Source: Sulfobacillus acidophilus
GTDB taxonomy: Bacteria > Bacillota > Sulfobacillia > Sulfobacillales > Sulfobacillaceae
Reading direction: 5' to 3'
DNA: 37,459 bases
NCBI GenBank assembly: GCA_003023745.1
Contig: PXYV01000035.1
Span: 1-37,459, forward strand
Part shown: one piece after another, positions 16,046 to 26,907 of the stretch
Layout: each line of letters begins with the position of its first letter
Numbering within the stretch: position 1 is the first letter of the stretch
Translations under genes and position numbers: made by a program
Notes under the pieces: generated by a model
Seen by the model: only the letters and a program-made list of their open reading frames with translations
Told to the model about the DNA's origin: nothing
Database searches by the model: none

Positions 16046-16585
16046 TCACTTCTTTCCGGTCTTTCCGACCTTGCGGCGAATGCGTTCGCCCCGATAATGG
16101 ATACCCTTGCCCTTATAGGGCTCAGGCGGACGCACACCGCGAATCTTAGCCGCGATTTCGCCTACCTGCTCGCGATCATACCCTCTCACCAAGATGTTTG
16201 TGGGATTGGGCACATCGAAATCAATGCCGTCTGGCGGGTCAACATGAACCGGGTGAGAAAAGCCCACCGCCAACACCAGTCGCTGTCCCTGCTTAGACGC
16301 GCGGTATCCAACCCCCGCCAATTCTAAGTGCTTTTCAAAGCCTTTGGAAACTCCCTCAACCATATTGGCAATCAATGTGCGCGACAGACCCCACTGCGCA
16401 CGTGCCCGACCGCTATCGTCTACCGGCAGCACCCGCACCTCATTGCCTTGGATTTCCACGCGAACCTCGGGCTGAAGCGTTCGCTCCAACGAGCCTCGAC
16501 TGCCCTTGACCCTCACGGTCTGCCCGTCGATTGCCACTTCGACGCCGGCCGGGATGGCGATGGGCTGCTTACCTATGCGTGACAT
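16046..16585 (-). CDS. rplF: 50S ribosomal protein L6
   Basis: L6 lies at the base of the L7/L12 stalk near the factor-binding site. The 179-residue protein has [38 protein letters not shown] and the C-terminal signature [22 protein letters not shown]. It is placed between rpsH and rplR. Confidence 0.97.
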   Translation of the reverse strand: MSRIGKQPIAIPAGVEVAIDGQTVRVKGSRGSLERTLQPEVRVEIQGNEVRVLPVDDSGRARAQWGLSRTLIANMVEGVSKGFEKHLELAGVGYRASKQGQRLVLAVGFSHPVHVDPPDGIDFDVPNPTNILVRGYDREQVGEIAAKIRGVRPPEPYKGKGIHYRGERIRRKVGKTGKK

Positions 16586-16613
16586 CGATACACTCCTCCC
16601 TCAGCCGGCCATT

Positions 16614-17006
16614 TTACCATACGTAACACAGCACTTCGCCCCCGATATGCTCCTCGCGGGCGCGTTTTTCGGTCATAATGCCCCGCGACGTCGACAAGAT
16701 CGCAATGCCTAATCCGCCTAAAACCCGCGGCAATTGGTCGTGGCCGGCGTACACTCTAAGACCCGGACGGCTGATGCGCTTTAACCCGCTAATCACCCGT
16801 TCGCGATTGGGCCCGTATTTCAAATGCAACCGCAATACGCCTTGCTTGCCGTCTTCAACCAGTTCCACCTCGCGCACGTAGCCTTCTTGTTTAAGAATTT
16901 GCGCCAATGCGCGTTTCATCCGCGAAGAGGGCACATCGACCACTTCGCGGTAGACAATGTTCGCGTTGCGAATCCGTGTCAACATGTCCGCAATTGGATC
17001 AGTCAC
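16614..17006 (-). CDS. rpsH: 30S ribosomal protein S8
   Basis: S8 binds the central domain of 16S rRNA early in assembly and in E. coli also represses the spc operon. From the GTG at 17006 it has 130 residues, (M)[20 protein letters not shown] at the start and [26 protein letters not shown] at the end. The open frame runs to 17189, but AAAGGAGGGGGG just before 17006 and the family N terminus fix the start. Confidence 0.97.
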   Translation of the reverse strand: MTDPIADMLTRIRNANIVYREVVDVPSSRMKRALAQILKQEGYVREVELVEDGKQGVLRLHLKYGPNRERVISGLKRISRPGLRVYAGHDQLPRVLGGLGIAILSTSRGIMTEKRAREEHIGGEVLCYVW

Positions 17007-17022
17007 GACGATCCCCCCTCCT

Positions 17023-17208
17023 TTACCAGCTAGCCTTGCGTACCCCAGGAATCGCTCCCTGATGCGCAAGCTCGCGAAAACATAACCGACACAGCCCAAA
17101 ATCCCGCAGATAGCCATGCGGACGCCCACACAACTGACAGCGGTGGTATTTGCGCACCGCGTATTTCGGCTTGCGCTTAGCCTTGGCAATCAATGACTTT
17201 TTGGCCAT
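17023..17208 (-). CDS. rpsN: 30S ribosomal protein S14, type Z (zinc-binding)
   Basis: A 61-residue protein with Cys24-x2-Cys27 and Cys40-x2-Cys43 ([11 protein letters not shown]...GLCRLCFRE), the zinc-ribbon form found in Gram-positive bacteria, Thermus and archaea. It ends with [14 protein letters not shown]14 sits in the 30S head near the decoding side. It lies between rplE and rpsH. Confidence 0.97.
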   Translation of the reverse strand: MAKKSLIAKAKRKPKYAVRKYHRCQLCGRPHGYLRDFGLCRLCFRELAHQGAIPGVRKASW

Positions 17209-17231
17209 AATCGACCTCCCTTTACTCTCCG

Positions 17232-17786
17232 TTATCGGTCGGGCTGCAGTGGCATGCCCAACATCGTTAATAGCACTTGCGCCTCTTCATCCGTATTGGC
17301 GGTCGTCACTAAGGTTACGTCCATGCCGCGCAGTTTGTCGACCTTGTCGTAGCTTATCTCCGGGAAAATCAATTGCTCCTTGATCCCAAGGGTATAGCTG
17401 CCCCGCCCGTCAAAACCTCTCGTCGACAGCCCCCGAAAGTCACGAACGCGCGGTAGGGCAATGTAAAATAACTTCTCCAGAAAATCGTACATACGCTGAC
17501 CGCGCAAAGTCACTTTGGCGCCGATGGGCATGCCTTCCCGAATCTTAAAACTTGCAATCGACTTTTTCGCCCGAGTCACCATCGGCTTTTGACCAGTGAT
17601 GGTGGAAAGGTCATCGACAGCGGCATCCAAGGCCTTGGCATTGCCCACCGCGTCGCCTACTCCCATATTCACCACTATCTTCGCGACCTTAGGCACTTCC
17701 ATGGGATTTCTGTAATGAAATCGCTCCATCAGCGCCGGGATAATCTCAGTCTGATAGCGCTCTTTCAGTGCCGACTCAATTGCCAT
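17232..17786 (-). CDS. rplE: 50S ribosomal protein L5
   Basis: L5 binds 5S rRNA and contacts the P-site tRNA through a loop. The 184-residue protein has the conserved [41 protein letters not shown] and [21 protein letters not shown] segments. The ATG at 17786 is chosen because the family N terminus ([14 protein letters not shown]) begins here and an AAAGGAT lies upstream; the frame is open 31 codons further. Confidence 0.97.
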   Translation of the reverse strand: MAIESALKERYQTEIIPALMERFHYRNPMEVPKVAKIVVNMGVGDAVGNAKALDAAVDDLSTITGQKPMVTRAKKSIASFKIREGMPIGAKVTLRGQRMYDFLEKLFYIALPRVRDFRGLSTRGFDGRGSYTLGIKEQLIFPEISYDKVDKLRGMDVTLVTTANTDEEAQVLLTMLGMPLQPDR

Positions 17787-17808
17787 CGTCTTATTATCCT
17801 TTCCGCTC

Positions 17809-18120
17809 TTAATCAAGCGTCGCTCCACAATGTTTGCAAGCCCGCACCTTCTTGCCATCGTCCAAAAACTTATGAGCAATCCGCGTGGGCTTGCGACACG
17901 ACGTGCATACCTTCATCACATTGGACACGTGGATGGGCGCTTCTTTCGTGATAATTCCGCCCTCGGGATTTTCCGCAGTCGGCCGCTGATGCCGCTTGAC
18001 CAGGTTCACCTTTTCTACCACCACGCGATTTTCCTTGGGAAAAGCTTGCACAATGTGTCCTTCCTTGCCTTTATCCCGTCCGGCCAAAACCTTCACTAGA
18101 TCGCCCTTTTTGACATGCAC
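17809..18120 (-). CDS. rplX: 50S ribosomal protein L24 with four-cysteine cluster
   Basis: L24 is an assembly initiator of the large subunit and sits near the exit tunnel. The 103-residue product opens [21 protein letters not shown] (KOW motif) and has the [10 protein letters not shown] segment. It carries Cys72-x2-Cys75 and Cys95-x2-Cys98, a probable zinc ribbon that is absent from the Bacillus subtilis protein as I recall it. Confidence 0.96.
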   Translation of the reverse strand: MHVKKGDLVKVLAGRDKGKEGHIVQAFPKENRVVVEKVNLVKRHQRPTAENPEGGIITKEAPIHVSNVMKVCTSCRKPTRIAHKFLDDGKKVRACKHCGATLD

Positions 18121-18160
18121 AGCTGCACCCCCTTTCTCTTAATCTCGGATGTTGGGCTGG

Positions 18161-18532
18161 TTACAACACTTCTGGCGCTAACGAAATAATCTTCATGTAA
18201 TCGCGCTCCCGCAATTCGCGGGCCACGGGCCCGAAAATACGCGTGCCGCGCGGCTCCTTTTCATCCCCGCGCAAAATCACGGCGGCATTTTCGTCAAACT
18301 TGATGTGCGATCCGTCAAGGCGCCGACAACCCGTCTTTGTGCGCACAATCACTGCTTTGACGACATCGCCCTTCTTGACCACGCCCCCGGGCGAAGCGGA
18401 TTTGACAGAAGCTACAATCACGTCGCCAATATTGCCGTACTTGCGGTAGGAACCCCCTAAAACCCGAATGCACATTAACTCCTTGGCTCCGGTGTTGTCC
18501 GCAACCGCCAAGCGCGTCTGTGGCTGAATCAT
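18161..18532 (-). CDS. rplN: 50S ribosomal protein L14
   Basis: L14 lies at the subunit interface and forms intersubunit bridges. The 123-residue protein has [27 protein letters not shown], the GDVIVASVK region and the signature [29 protein letters not shown]. It opens the spc group after rpsQ. Confidence 0.97.
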   Translation of the reverse strand: MIQPQTRLAVADNTGAKELMCIRVLGGSYRKYGNIGDVIVASVKSASPGGVVKKGDVVKAVIVRTKTGCRRLDGSHIKFDENAAVILRGDEKEPRGTRIFGPVARELRERDYMKIISLAPEVL

Positions 18533-18562
18533 CGGTGGCCCTCCTCTCCTCTAGACTTGTTG

Positions 18563-18826
18563 CTAGTCCTTCTGATGCCCTAAAATCTCAATGACGCGCC
18601 AATTCTTTTCCTTTGAGAGAGGCCGGGTCTCTTCGATGCGCACACGATCACCCGTGCGGCACCGGTTATCCTCATCGTGAGCTTTATAGCGCTTGGTCCG
18701 GCGCATCCGCCGTCCATAAATGGGATGCTTCACCAATGACTCGACCGCAACCACAACCGTCTTGTTCATTTTGTCGCTCACGACGACACCCTCACGCACT
18801 TTTCGTTTTCCTTGAATTTCTGCCAT
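18563..18826 (-). CDS. rpsQ: 30S ribosomal protein S17
   Basis: S17 binds the lower body of 16S rRNA. The 87-residue product shows [59 protein letters not shown] and a standard length. GGGGGGAGA lies upstream of the ATG, in the short gap after rpmC. Confidence 0.97.
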   Translation of the reverse strand: MAEIQGKRKVREGVVVSDKMNKTVVVAVESLVKHPIYGRRMRRTKRYKAHDEDNRCRTGDRVRIEETRPLSKEKNWRVIEILGHQKD

Positions 18827-18837
18827 CTTCTCCCCCC

Positions 18838-19041
18838 CTATCTCGCATTCTCTTGAAGCTCGCGCTCACGTAGAATGGTATGGACCCGCGCAATGTCCTT
18901 GCGAACCTGGCGGATCATCATGGGGTTTTCCAACTGGGCCGTGGCCAACTGAAAGCGCAGGCGAAACAACTGCTCTTTGAGAGACTTCAGTTGGGCATTT
19001 AGCTCATCCTGGCTCATCGCTCGCAGTTCCTTAGGCTTCAT
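18838..19041 (-). CDS. rpmC: 50S ribosomal protein L29
   Basis: L29 is a small helical-hairpin protein beside the exit tunnel where SRP and trigger factor dock. From the ATG at 19041 it has 67 residues: [20 protein letters not shown], then [20 protein letters not shown] and the family's [19 protein letters not shown]. An ATG two codons earlier (19047) is too close to the GGAG site. The gene overlaps the end of rplP by 11 bases. Confidence 0.95.
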   Translation of the reverse strand: MKPKELRAMSQDELNAQLKSLKEQLFRLRFQLATAQLENPMMIRQVRKDIARVHTILRERELQENAR

Positions 19042-19465
19042 GCGCATTCTCTCCTGACTCTTCTCGCTTCACAAATCGGGTTTTGATAGGCAGTTTGTGC
19101 TGGGCCAACCGCATCGCTTCCCGGGCCACATCCTCAGGTACCCCGCTCAGTTCAAACAAAATCCGATCAGGCTTAACCACCGCCACCCAGAACTCAACGT
19201 TGCCTTTGCCCGATCCTTGTCGCGTTTCCGCAGGTTTTTTCGTCACCGGCTTATCCGGAAAGATAGTAATCCACACCTTGCCGCCACGCCGGATATAACG
19301 AGTCAACGCCACACGGGCCGCTTCAATCTGACGATCCGTGATCCAGGCTGGTTCCAATGCTTGCAGTCCGTATTCCCCAAACGCCAGGGCATTGCCGCGA
19401 TGAGCACGACCCTTCATCCGGCCCCGGTGCATCTTGCGGTATTTGGTGCGTTTCGGTTGCAGCAT
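19031..19465 (-). CDS. rplP: 50S ribosomal protein L16
   Basis: L16 helps organise the A site of the peptidyl transferase region. The 144-residue protein begins [25 protein letters not shown] and has [25 protein letters not shown] and [16 protein letters not shown], all diagnostic. The ATG at 19465 lies one base after the rpsC stop with GGAAGGAGGG upstream. Confidence 0.97.
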   Translation of the reverse strand: MLQPKRTKYRKMHRGRMKGRAHRGNALAFGEYGLQALEPAWITDRQIEAARVALTRYIRRGGKVWITIFPDKPVTKKPAETRQGSGKGNVEFWVAVVKPDRILFELSGVPEDVAREAMRLAQHKLPIKTRFVKREESGENAHEA

Positions 19466-19466
19466 C

Positions 19467-20141
19467 TTAGTGCCCTCCTTCCGATGCAACGACAGACCGG
19501 CGATCTTTACCTGGTAAAACCTGTCCCTTATACACCCACACTTTTACCCCAATGATCCCGTACGTGGTGTGCGCCTCGGCAAAACCGTAATCAATATCCG
19601 CGCGCAACGTATGCAGCGGAATTGACCCTTCCCATGTCCACTCGCGCCGTGCAATTTCGGCTCCGCCGAGGCGGCCGCTGACCATGATTTTGATCCCTTT
19701 GGCGTTTTGCCGCATCGCCCGGCCCACTGCCTGCTTCATAGCCCGTTTAAAAGCAATGCGCCTTTCCAATTGGCTCGCCACCGATTCAGCGACGAGTTGG
19801 GCATCGGTCTCGGGAGACTTGACTTCGACAATATTTAAGTTGACTTGCTTGGATGTCAGCGCTTCGAGATCCTTTTTGAGCTGCTCGACGCCAACCCCAC
19901 CCTTGCCAATAACCATGCCTGGTTTCCCGGTATGCACCGTGATTTTCAACTTGTTCGCTGCGCTACGCTCAATTTCTACCCGGGAAATGCCTGAGTTGTA
20001 GTGGCGCTTCTTCACATAGCGGCGAATCTTATAATCCTCGCCTAACAGTTCCGGCGTCGTTTTCTCGGTCCCGTACCAGCGCGAATCCCAGCTTTTAACG
20101 ATCCCTAGTCTAAGTCCCTTGGGATGTATCTTTTGACCCAT
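19467..20141 (-). CDS. rpsC: 30S ribosomal protein S3
   Basis: S3 lines the mRNA entry tunnel. The 224-residue product opens [20 protein letters not shown], has a KH domain with [11 protein letters not shown] (residues 72-82) and the C-terminal domain [24 protein letters not shown]. It lies between rplV and rplP. Confidence 0.97.
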   Translation of the reverse strand: MGQKIHPKGLRLGIVKSWDSRWYGTEKTTPELLGEDYKIRRYVKKRHYNSGISRVEIERSAANKLKITVHTGKPGMVIGKGGVGVEQLKKDLEALTSKQVNLNIVEVKSPETDAQLVAESVASQLERRIAFKRAMKQAVGRAMRQNAKGIKIMVSGRLGGAEIARREWTWEGSIPLHTLRADIDYGFAEAHTTYGIIGVKVWVYKGQVLPGKDRRSVVASEGGH

Positions 20142-20151
20142 ACTCTGCCCC

Positions 20152-20505
20152 CTAACTCCCGTGCCGTGGTCGCAGCACCACGGAAATATGGCTGGTGCGC
20201 TTCATAATCGAAAACGCTTGTCCACGACTGCGCGGATGAATGCGCTTCAAAATTGGTCCGCCGTCAACCCAGATTTCCGCCACGTACAAATCCCTCGCAT
20301 CCAAATCGTGATTGTTTTGGGCATTAGCCGCCGCGCTCTCAATCAGTTTGGCGATCACCTTAGACGCTCGCTTGGGAGTGTGCCGCAAGATGGCCTGAGC
20401 ATCCCGTAGATTCTTTCCCCGAACCAAATTGACGACAATTCTTACTTTGCGTGGAGCAATCCGCACATGGCGCACGTGCGCACGCGCCTCACCTACCTCA
20501 GCCAT
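20152..20505 (-). CDS. rplV: 50S ribosomal protein L22
   Basis: L22 reaches into the nascent-peptide tunnel; its beta hairpin is a known macrolide-resistance site. From the ATG at 20505 the protein has 117 residues, with [21 protein letters not shown] and the hairpin-proximal [21 protein letters not shown]. The GTG at 20514 is rejected because it lies inside the GGGGGTG ribosome binding site. Confidence 0.96.
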   Translation of the reverse strand: MAEVGEARAHVRHVRIAPRKVRIVVNLVRGKNLRDAQAILRHTPKRASKVIAKLIESAAANAQNNHDLDARDLYVAEIWVDGGPILKRIHPRSRGQAFSIMKRTSHISVVLRPRHGS

Positions 20506-20517
20506 TGATTGCACCCC

Positions 20518-20802
20518 CTAGCGCATGCCGGTCGAGCGCTCAGATTTGTCCGCATGTCCCCTGAATGTCCGGGTGGGCGCGAACTCGCCAAGCTTATGAC
20601 CGACCATTTCTTCACTAATATAGATAGGCACATGCCGCCGTCCGTCATGGACCGCAATCGTATGGCCCACCATGTCGGGAACAATCGTCGAAGCTCGTGA
20701 CCAAGTCTTTATGACCTTTTTCTCCCGCCGCTGGTTTTGCCCCTCGATTTTCTTCAAGAGGCTGGCTTCGACGTACGGGCCCTTCTTTACTGACCGCCCC
20801 AT
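20518..20802 (-). CDS. rpsS: 30S ribosomal protein S19
   Basis: S19 is in the 30S head near S13. The 94-residue product starts [20 protein letters not shown] and has [23 protein letters not shown] and [27 protein letters not shown] lies about seven bases before the ATG at 20802, so the longer open frame is not used. Confidence 0.97.
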   Translation of the reverse strand: MGRSVKKGPYVEASLLKKIEGQNQRREKKVIKTWSRASTIVPDMVGHTIAVHDGRRHVPIYISEEMVGHKLGEFAPTRTFRGHADKSERSTGMR

Positions 20803-20812
20803 GCTTCGCCTC

Positions 20813-21640
20813 CTACTTTCGCCGTCGGACAATCAACCGATCCGAGGCCTTGCGCTTCTTTCGCGTTTTCTTGCCGAGCGCCGGCTTACCCCAGGGTGTC
20901 ACCGGATGCTTGCGACCAATCGGTGCTTTTCCTTCCCCACCACCGTGCGGGTGGTCCACCGGGTTCATCACGACTCCACGCACGGAGGGACGGCGACCCG
21001 CCCATCGACTGCGGCCCGCCTTGCCGATGCTAATGTTTTCGTGTTCAACATTGCCGACTTGCCCGACTGTCGCCATACACTGCACCGGAACCCGGCGCAG
21101 TTCACCCGATGGCAAGCGCAACAACGCATAGCGACCTTCCTTAGCCGCCAACTGCGCCGATGTGCCGGCCGATCGCGCCAGTTGGGCTCCGCGGCCCGGA
21201 TGCATCTCCACCGCATGAACAATGGTGCCGACCGGAATATCGGCCAAAGCCAAGGCGTTCCCGGGTTTAATATCCGCTCCGGGCCCGGCTTGTACTTGAT
21301 CGCCCACTTTCAGTCCAAGCGGCGCCAAAATATAGGCCTTGTCCCCATCTTCGTATTGCAACAGCGCAATGCGGGCCGTGCGGAACGGATCGTACTCAAT
21401 GGCGCTGACCGTGGCCGGCACATTCAATTTCTGCCGTTTAAAGTCAATGAGACGATATAAACGTTTGGTGCCGCCGCCGCGATGGCGCACTGTGATGCGC
21501 CCGTAATGGTTTCGCCCGGCCTTCCGATGCATGCCCTGGGTTAAGGACTTTTCCGGCTTAGACTTTGTAATCTCTTCAAACGTCGACACGGTCATCTGCC
21601 GAACTCCGGGGGAGGTCGGTTTCATTTTGCGTACTGGCAT
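20813..21640 (-). CDS. rplB: 50S ribosomal protein L2
   Basis: L2 is a large-subunit core protein needed for subunit joining and peptidyl transfer. The 275-residue protein has [52 protein letters not shown] and the [15 protein letters not shown] loop with His230, equivalent to the E. coli His229 near the active centre. It lies between rplW and rpsS. Confidence 0.97.
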   Translation of the reverse strand: MPVRKMKPTSPGVRQMTVSTFEEITKSKPEKSLTQGMHRKAGRNHYGRITVRHRGGGTKRLYRLIDFKRQKLNVPATVSAIEYDPFRTARIALLQYEDGDKAYILAPLGLKVGDQVQAGPGADIKPGNALALADIPVGTIVHAVEMHPGRGAQLARSAGTSAQLAAKEGRYALLRLPSGELRRVPVQCMATVGQVGNVEHENISIGKAGRSRWAGRRPSVRGVVMNPVDHPHGGGEGKAPIGRKHPVTPWGKPALGKKTRKKRKASDRLIVRRRK

Positions 21641-21658
21641 GATATCCTCCTCCCTGCT

Positions 21659-21943
21659 TTAGACACCTTCGAACAGTTCAATACTTTCGCCCTCGGCCAA
21701 TGTCACGATGGCCTTTTTGCGATCCGGAGTCTTTCCTACAGAATAGCCGCGGCGTTTCGTCTTGCCGGGCACCCACATCGTATTCACCTTGATGACGTGT
21801 ACCTTGAAAATCTCCTCTACTGCCTTGCGAATCTCGATTTTGTTGGCGCGCCCATCCACTTCGAACGTGTATTTGTTCAGTTGCATCGCATCGGTGCTTG
21901 CCTCCGTCACAATCGGCCGCTTCAACACGTCATAAGGACTCAT
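21659..21943 (-). CDS. rplW: 50S ribosomal protein L23
   Basis: L23 forms the docking site for trigger factor and SRP at the tunnel exit. The 94-residue protein has [47 protein letters not shown] and a C-terminal [18 protein letters not shown]. Its ATG overlaps the rplD stop by four bases. Confidence 0.97.
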   Translation of the reverse strand: MSPYDVLKRPIVTEASTDAMQLNKYTFEVDGRANKIEIRKAVEEIFKVHVIKVNTMWVPGKTKRRGYSVGKTPDRKKAIVTLAEGESIELFEGV

Positions 21944-22566
21944 ACCGAAAACACTCCCTCCACCGCCTGCACCGCTTCGCGGTCCATCACCAAACGGTGA
22001 TACTTCAACAGGCTGTATGCATCCAAGCTATCCGTCGTGGTGGCATGTACATCCTTAAAGTTTCGCACCGATAACTTTAACGTGTCTTCGGGGTGGGCGG
22101 TCACAAACAGCACGTTTCGCCCCAAATTCAGGCGGTCCATCACGTCGGCCATAAAGCGGGTCTTCACTTCCGCCAGGTTCAGCGAGTCCACCACCGTCAG
22201 TTCCTGCTCGCGGAGCTTCGCCGACAACGCTTGGCGAATCGCGGCGCGGCGCATCTTGCGCGGAAAGCGCATGCTGTAATCGCGGGGATGGGGGCCAAAC
22301 ACAACCCCGCCGTGCCGCCAGTGAGGGGCTCGCGTACTGCCCGCACGAGCGCGGCCGGTGCCCTTTTGCCGCCATGGCTTGCGACCGCCCCCGCGCACGC
22401 GGCTACGAGTTTTGGTCTCGGCTCGCCCGCTGCGCTGGTTAGCCTGGTGCACGACCACCGCCTGGTGCAAAAGCGCCAGGTTGGCGGGTACACCAAACAC
22501 TTTGTCAGACAGCTCCGCTTCGCCGACCGCATCTCCTTGCAAATTATAAACAGTGACTGTCGGCAT
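21940..22566 (-). CDS. rplD: 50S ribosomal protein L4
   Basis: L4 extends a loop into the exit tunnel and in E. coli represses the S10 operon. The 208-residue product contains [30 protein letters not shown], the tunnel loop, and [13 protein letters not shown]. The ATG at 22566 shares one base with the rplC stop (TGATG) and has GGAAGGGGG upstream; a GTG one codon earlier is less well spaced. It overlaps rplW by four bases at its end. Confidence 0.97.
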   Translation of the reverse strand: MPTVTVYNLQGDAVGEAELSDKVFGVPANLALLHQAVVVHQANQRSGRAETKTRSRVRGGGRKPWRQKGTGRARAGSTRAPHWRHGGVVFGPHPRDYSMRFPRKMRRAAIRQALSAKLREQELTVVDSLNLAEVKTRFMADVMDRLNLGRNVLFVTAHPEDTLKLSVRNFKDVHATTTDSLDAYSLLKYHRLVMDREAVQAVEGVFSV

Positions 22567-23216
22567 CACACGGCCCCCTTCCGGTTGCGAACCGATTCAC
22601 GCACCATCACCAACGAACCCTTGGGTCCTGGCACCGATCCGCGAATCAATAAAAGGTTGCGGTCACCATCCACCCGCACAACCCGCAGACGCAAGGTGGT
22701 AACCCGCCGATGGCCCATCCGCCCCGGCAACTTCCGGCCCGGATGCACCCGGCCACCCCCGCCCGATGTTCGCGAGCCTAACGAACCGACGCGGCGATGA
22801 TACTTTGAACCGTGGCTAGTGGGTCCGCGATGAAACCCCCACCGCTTGATGACCCCGGCAAACCCCTTACCCTTGCTCGTTCCTATGACGTCCACAATAT
22901 CTCCCGGCGCAAAAGCATCGCCCACTGTCACATATTGTCCGGGCTCCAACTCAGTCGCCCCGGGCAAACGAAACTCACGAACATAGCGTGCTAGCGTCAA
23001 TCCCCGAGCCTGATAGTCCATGCGCTGGGCATAGGCCACCTTGCGTTCTTTAATGGCGCCCACACCCATTTGCACCGCTTCATAACCATCGCGCTCTTTT
23101 GTGCGAATCCGCAAAACCTGATTCGGTTCCGCATGGATCACGGTCACCGGAATAGCCTGGCCTTCCTCATCAAAGACTGAGGTCATCCCCAGCTTGACTC
23201 CCATAATTCCCTTCAT
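22566..23216 (-). CDS. rplC: 50S ribosomal protein L3
   Basis: L3 is a primary 23S rRNA-binding protein near the peptidyl transferase centre. The 216-residue product starts MKGIMGVKLGMTSVFDEEG and has DVIGTSKGKGFAGVIKRWGF and the GSLGSRTSGGGGRVHPGRKLPGRMGHRRVT region. The ATG at 23216 is set by the family N terminus and the CAGGGGGA upstream; the frame is open 18 codons further. Confidence 0.97.
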   Translation of the reverse strand: MKGIMGVKLGMTSVFDEEGQAIPVTVIHAEPNQVLRIRTKERDGYEAVQMGVGAIKERKVAYAQRMDYQARGLTLARYVREFRLPGATELEPGQYVTVGDAFAPGDIVDVIGTSKGKGFAGVIKRWGFHRGPTSHGSKYHRRVGSLGSRTSGGGGRVHPGRKLPGRMGHRRVTTLRLRVVRVDGDRNLLLIRGSVPGPKGSLVMVRESVRNRKGAV

Positions 23217-23229
23217 GATGTCCCCCTGC

Positions 23230-23538
23230 CTACAGCTTAATCTCGATGTCCACGCCGGCAGGCAGGTCAAGGCGCATTAGTGCATTTACAGTTTTTTGGC
23301 TCGGATCCATGATATCGATAAGGCGTTTATGGATGCGGCGCTCGAACTGTTCACGAATGTCCTTTTCTCCGTTGGGCGCGGTCAAGATTGTGTAGATCGT
23401 CTTTTCCGTCGGCAGTGGGATCGGTCCGGAGACGGCGGCGCCATTGCGTTTCGCCGTCTCCACAATCCTTACCGCAGACTGATCCAACACCTCGTGATCA
23501 TAAGCCTTCAGTCGAATGCGAATCTTCTGCTGGGCCAC
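23230..23538 (-). CDS. rpsJ: 30S ribosomal protein S10
   Basis: S10 is a 30S head protein that also works with NusB in transcription antitermination. The 102-residue product has [27 protein letters not shown] and [16 protein letters not shown]. The start is GTG at 23538 with GGTAGGAGGAG upstream. Only 23 bases separate it from the end of tuf and no promoter or terminator is seen there, so the S10 group continues from the str group. Confidence 0.97.
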   Translation of the reverse strand: MAQQKIRIRLKAYDHEVLDQSAVRIVETAKRNGAAVSGPIPLPTEKTIYTILTAPNGEKDIREQFERRIHKRLIDIMDPSQKTVNALMRLDLPAGVDIEIKL

Positions 23539-23561
23539 TGAATTACTCCTCCTACCTGTGG

Positions 23562-24764
23562 TTACGCCTTAATCGCCGTCACAACGCCGGCACCCACTGT
23601 GCGGCCACCCTCACGAATGGCGAACCGAAGGCCCTCTTCCATGGCGATTGGGGAGATAAGCTCCACTTCCATCTGAACGTTGTCGCCCGGCACCACCATT
23701 TCCACACCTTCGGGAAGATTGACTACCCCGGTCACGTCGGTCGTGCGGAAATAAAATTGGGGCCGATAGCCGTTGAAAAAGGGCGTGTGCCGACCTCCTT
23801 CTTCTTTCGTTAGTACGTAGACCTCCGCACTGTACTTGGTGTGCGGCTTGATCGATCCGGGTTTGGCCAGCACTTGGCCGCGCTCAACCTCTTCCTTGTC
23901 AATACCCCGCAAAAGGCAACCGATGTTGTCACCAGCAACGGCGACATCCAATGTCTTGCGGAACATTTCAACGCCGGTGACCACCGACTTCTTGGCGCTC
24001 TCAGACAGCCCGACAATTTCTACTTCCTCACCCACTTTGATTTGCCCACGCTCGACGCGTCCCGTCACCACAGTACCTCGTCCGGTAATGGAATGCGTGT
24101 CTTCCACGGGCATCAAAAAGGGCTTGTCGGTATCGCGCTCCGGGGTCGGGATATACTCGTCAACGGCATCCATCAACTCCCAAATCTTTCCGCACCATTC
24201 ACAGTCGCGTTTGCCACAGCCACATTCCAAAGCTTTTAAGGCCGAACCCGCCACGATCGGGATTTCATCGCCGGGAAACTCGTAGCTCGATAACAGGTCG
24301 CGCACCTCGATCTCGACCAGTTCCATGAGCTCGGCATCATCCACCATATCGGCTTTGTTCAAAAACACGACAATGTTGGGCACACCGACCTGGCGCGCTA
24401 ACAGAATGTGCTCGCGAGTTTGCGGCATGGGACCGTCTGCAGCCGAAACCACCAAAATCGCACCGTCCATCTGAGCCGCGCCAGTAATCATGTTTTTGAC
24501 ATAGTCAGCATGCCCCGGGCAGTCCACGTGGGCGTAGTGACGCTTTTCCGTCTCGTACTCCACGTGCGCGGTGGCAATCGTAATCCCGCGCTCACGCTCC
24601 TCGGGCGCCTTGTCAATCTGGTCGTAGGCGGTGAATTCTGCCTTCCCCTGCGTCGCCAACACCCGCGTGATGGCAGCCGTCAAAGTGGTCTTGCCGTGGT
24701 CCACGTGACCGATGGTGCCCACGTTCACGTGGGGCTTGGTGCGCTCATACTTTTTCTTCGCCAT
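23562..24764 (-). CDS. tuf: Elongation factor Tu with a cysteine insertion
   Basis: EF-Tu delivers aminoacyl-tRNA to the ribosome as a GTP complex. The 400-residue protein has GHVDHGKT (19-26), DCPGH (81-85), NKAD (137-140 region) and SALK (174-177) in the G domain, then both beta-barrel domains. After SALK, where E. coli EF-Tu has an ordinary loop, it carries [11 protein letters not shown] at residues 181-191. This gives Cys181, Cys183, Cys188 and Cys191 in a CxC-x4-CxxC arrangement that could bind a metal or form disulfides. I recall similar insertions in some other Firmicutes, so it may be lineage-specific rather than unique. It is the last gene of the str group. Confidence 0.98.
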   Translation of the reverse strand: MAKKKYERTKPHVNVGTIGHVDHGKTTLTAAITRVLATQGKAEFTAYDQIDKAPEERERGITIATAHVEYETEKRHYAHVDCPGHADYVKNMITGAAQMDGAILVVSAADGPMPQTREHILLARQVGVPNIVVFLNKADMVDDAELMELVEIEVRDLLSSYEFPGDEIPIVAGSALKALECGCGKRDCEWCGKIWELMDAVDEYIPTPERDTDKPFLMPVEDTHSITGRGTVVTGRVERGQIKVGEEVEIVGLSESAKKSVVTGVEMFRKTLDVAVAGDNIGCLLRGIDKEEVERGQVLAKPGSIKPHTKYSAEVYVLTKEEGGRHTPFFNGYRPQFYFRTTDVTGVVNLPEGVEMVVPGDNVQMEVELISPIAMEEGLRFAIREGGRTVGAGVVTAIKA

Positions 24765-24814
24765 GTTTCTTGGTACCCTCCTCTAAGGACTCCAGTTCCA
24801 CTGTTTTTACTCGC

Positions 24815-26890
24815 TTACTGCTTGGCCTTTATCACCTGTTCGGTGACATGCCGGGGTGCTTCTTCATAGTGGGCAAACTGCATCGTGTATGTGCCGCGTC
24901 CCTGTGTACGCGACCGCAAGTCGGTAGCATACCCAAACATCTCCGCAAGAGGAACAAATCCGCGAATTGCCTGAACCCCGCCGGGTCTGGGTTCCATCCC
25001 CTCGATGCGTCCTCGTCGGGCATTCAGATCGCCAATGATGTCCCCCATATAGTCCTCAGGGACCACCACTTCCACCGACATAATGGGCTCTAAGAGAACC
25101 GGATTAGCCTTTTTGGCTCCCTCCTTAAACCCGATCGACCCCGCGATCTTAAAGGCCATTTCACTGGAGTCGACTTCGTGGTACGACCCATCATAGATGG
25201 TGACACGCACGTCAATGGTCGGATAGCCCGCCAGCACGCCAGACTGCATGGCTTCTTTGACCCCGCTTTCCACCGCCGGAATGTACTCGCGCGGCACGAC
25301 ACCCCCGACAATTTTGTTCACGAACTCAAAGCCCTCCCCTGGCTCCCGGGGTTCTAGCTTGAGCCAGACGTGACCATACTGACCACGCCCACCGCTTTGC
25401 CGGATAAATTTGCCTTCTGCCTCGGTGGCCTTGCGGATGGTCTCCTTATACGCCACTTGAGGCTTGCCCACATTTGCTTGCACCTTGAATTCGCGCAAGA
25501 GCCGATCGACAATAATTTCCAGATGTAATTCACCCATCCCCGAAATAATTGTCTGGCCTGTTTCTTGATCCGTGTACATGCGAAATGTCGGGTCTTCTTC
25601 CGCCAGCTTCGACAGCGCAGTGCCCATCTTGTCTTGGTCGGCCTTGGTCTTAGGCTCGATCGCCACCGAAATTACGGGTTCTGGAAAGACCATCGATTCG
25701 AGCAAGATGGGGTGGGATTCGTCAGCCAGCGTATCACCCGTACCGGTGTCCTTCAATCCGACGGCGGCAGCAATATCGCCGCTATAGACGGTGTCAATTT
25801 CAGCACGGTGGTTGGCATGCATTTGCAAAATGCGGCCGATCCGTTCGCGCCGTCCTTTGGTCACGTTATAGACATACGACCCCGAGCTTAACGTCCCTGA
25901 GTACACGCGAAAGAAGGCAAGCTTTCCCACAAATGGATCGCTCATGATTTTAAACGCCAGCGCCGAGAACGGTGCATCATCTGACACCGGACGCGTTGCT
26001 TCCTCATCGGTATTCGGGTCGACACCGCGCGGGGAGCCAACATCCAAGGGGGATGGCAGATAATCGACAACCGCATCTAAGAGCGGCTGTACCCCTTTGT
26101 TGCGATACGATGAACCACAAAGCACCGGAACCAATTGATTTTGGATGGTGCCTTGGCGTAACGCGGCTCGAATCTCGTCCTCAGATATGGTCTGGCCATC
26201 CAGATATTTTTCCATCAGCGCGTCATCGATATCGGCGCACGCCTCCAAAAGCATTTGATGGCGTTGCATGCAAATTTCTTGCAGGTCATCAGGGATCGGC
26301 TGATATTCGCCGCGGGTACCCAAGTCGTCCAGATAAAAATAAGCCTGCATGCGCACCAAGTCGACTAACCCGCGAAACGTATCTTCAACCCCCACGGGCC
26401 ACTGAATTGCCACGGGATTGGCTCCGAGGCGATTGCGAATTTGGTCGACGCACATCGTAAAGTCCGCACCCACAATGTCCATCTTGTTGATGTAGGCCAT
26501 GCGCGGCACACCATACTTATCGGCTTGGCGCCAGACCGTCTCAGATTGAGGTTCAACCCCGCCTTTGGCGTCAAACACCGCAATAGCTCCATCCAGGACC
26601 CGAAGCGACCGCTCCACTTCAACCGTGAAGTCCACGTGGCCGGGCGTGTCGATAATGTTAATGCGATGTTCCCGCCACTGAGCAGTCGTCGCCGCAGACG
26701 TGATGGTAATGCCTCGCTCTTGCTCTTGCGCCATCCAGTCCATCGTGGCCGTGCCTTCATGCACCTCTCCTAATTTATGCACACGCCCCGTATAAAAGAG
26801 GATACGCTCTGTCGTCGTGGTCTTGCCTGCGTCGATGTGCGCCATAATCCCAATATTACGGGTTCGCTCCAAGCTAAATTGACGAGCCAT
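24815..26890 (-). CDS. fusA: Elongation factor G
   Basis: EF-G drives ribosomal translocation using GTP. The 691-residue protein has AHIDAGKT (17-24), the switch [18 protein letters not shown] (81-85) and NKMD (135-138). Domains II-V follow, including [30 protein letters not shown] and [19 protein letters not shown]. The length and the placement between rpsG and tuf are those of canonical fusA rather than a fusA paralogue. Confidence 0.98.
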   Translation of the reverse strand: MARQFSLERTRNIGIMAHIDAGKTTTTERILFYTGRVHKLGEVHEGTATMDWMAQEQERGITITSAATTAQWREHRINIIDTPGHVDFTVEVERSLRVLDGAIAVFDAKGGVEPQSETVWRQADKYGVPRMAYINKMDIVGADFTMCVDQIRNRLGANPVAIQWPVGVEDTFRGLVDLVRMQAYFYLDDLGTRGEYQPIPDDLQEICMQRHQMLLEACADIDDALMEKYLDGQTISEDEIRAALRQGTIQNQLVPVLCGSSYRNKGVQPLLDAVVDYLPSPLDVGSPRGVDPNTDEEATRPVSDDAPFSALAFKIMSDPFVGKLAFFRVYSGTLSSGSYVYNVTKGRRERIGRILQMHANHRAEIDTVYSGDIAAAVGLKDTGTGDTLADESHPILLESMVFPEPVISVAIEPKTKADQDKMGTALSKLAEEDPTFRMYTDQETGQTIISGMGELHLEIIVDRLLREFKVQANVGKPQVAYKETIRKATEAEGKFIRQSGGRGQYGHVWLKLEPREPGEGFEFVNKIVGGVVPREYIPAVESGVKEAMQSGVLAGYPTIDVRVTIYDGSYHEVDSSEMAFKIAGSIGFKEGAKKANPVLLEPIMSVEVVVPEDYMGDIIGDLNARRGRIEGMEPRPGGVQAIRGFVPLAEMFGYATDLRSRTQGRGTYTMQFAHYEEAPRHVTEQVIKAKQ

Positions 26891-26907
26891 AACCGGCGAA
26901 CTCCCTC

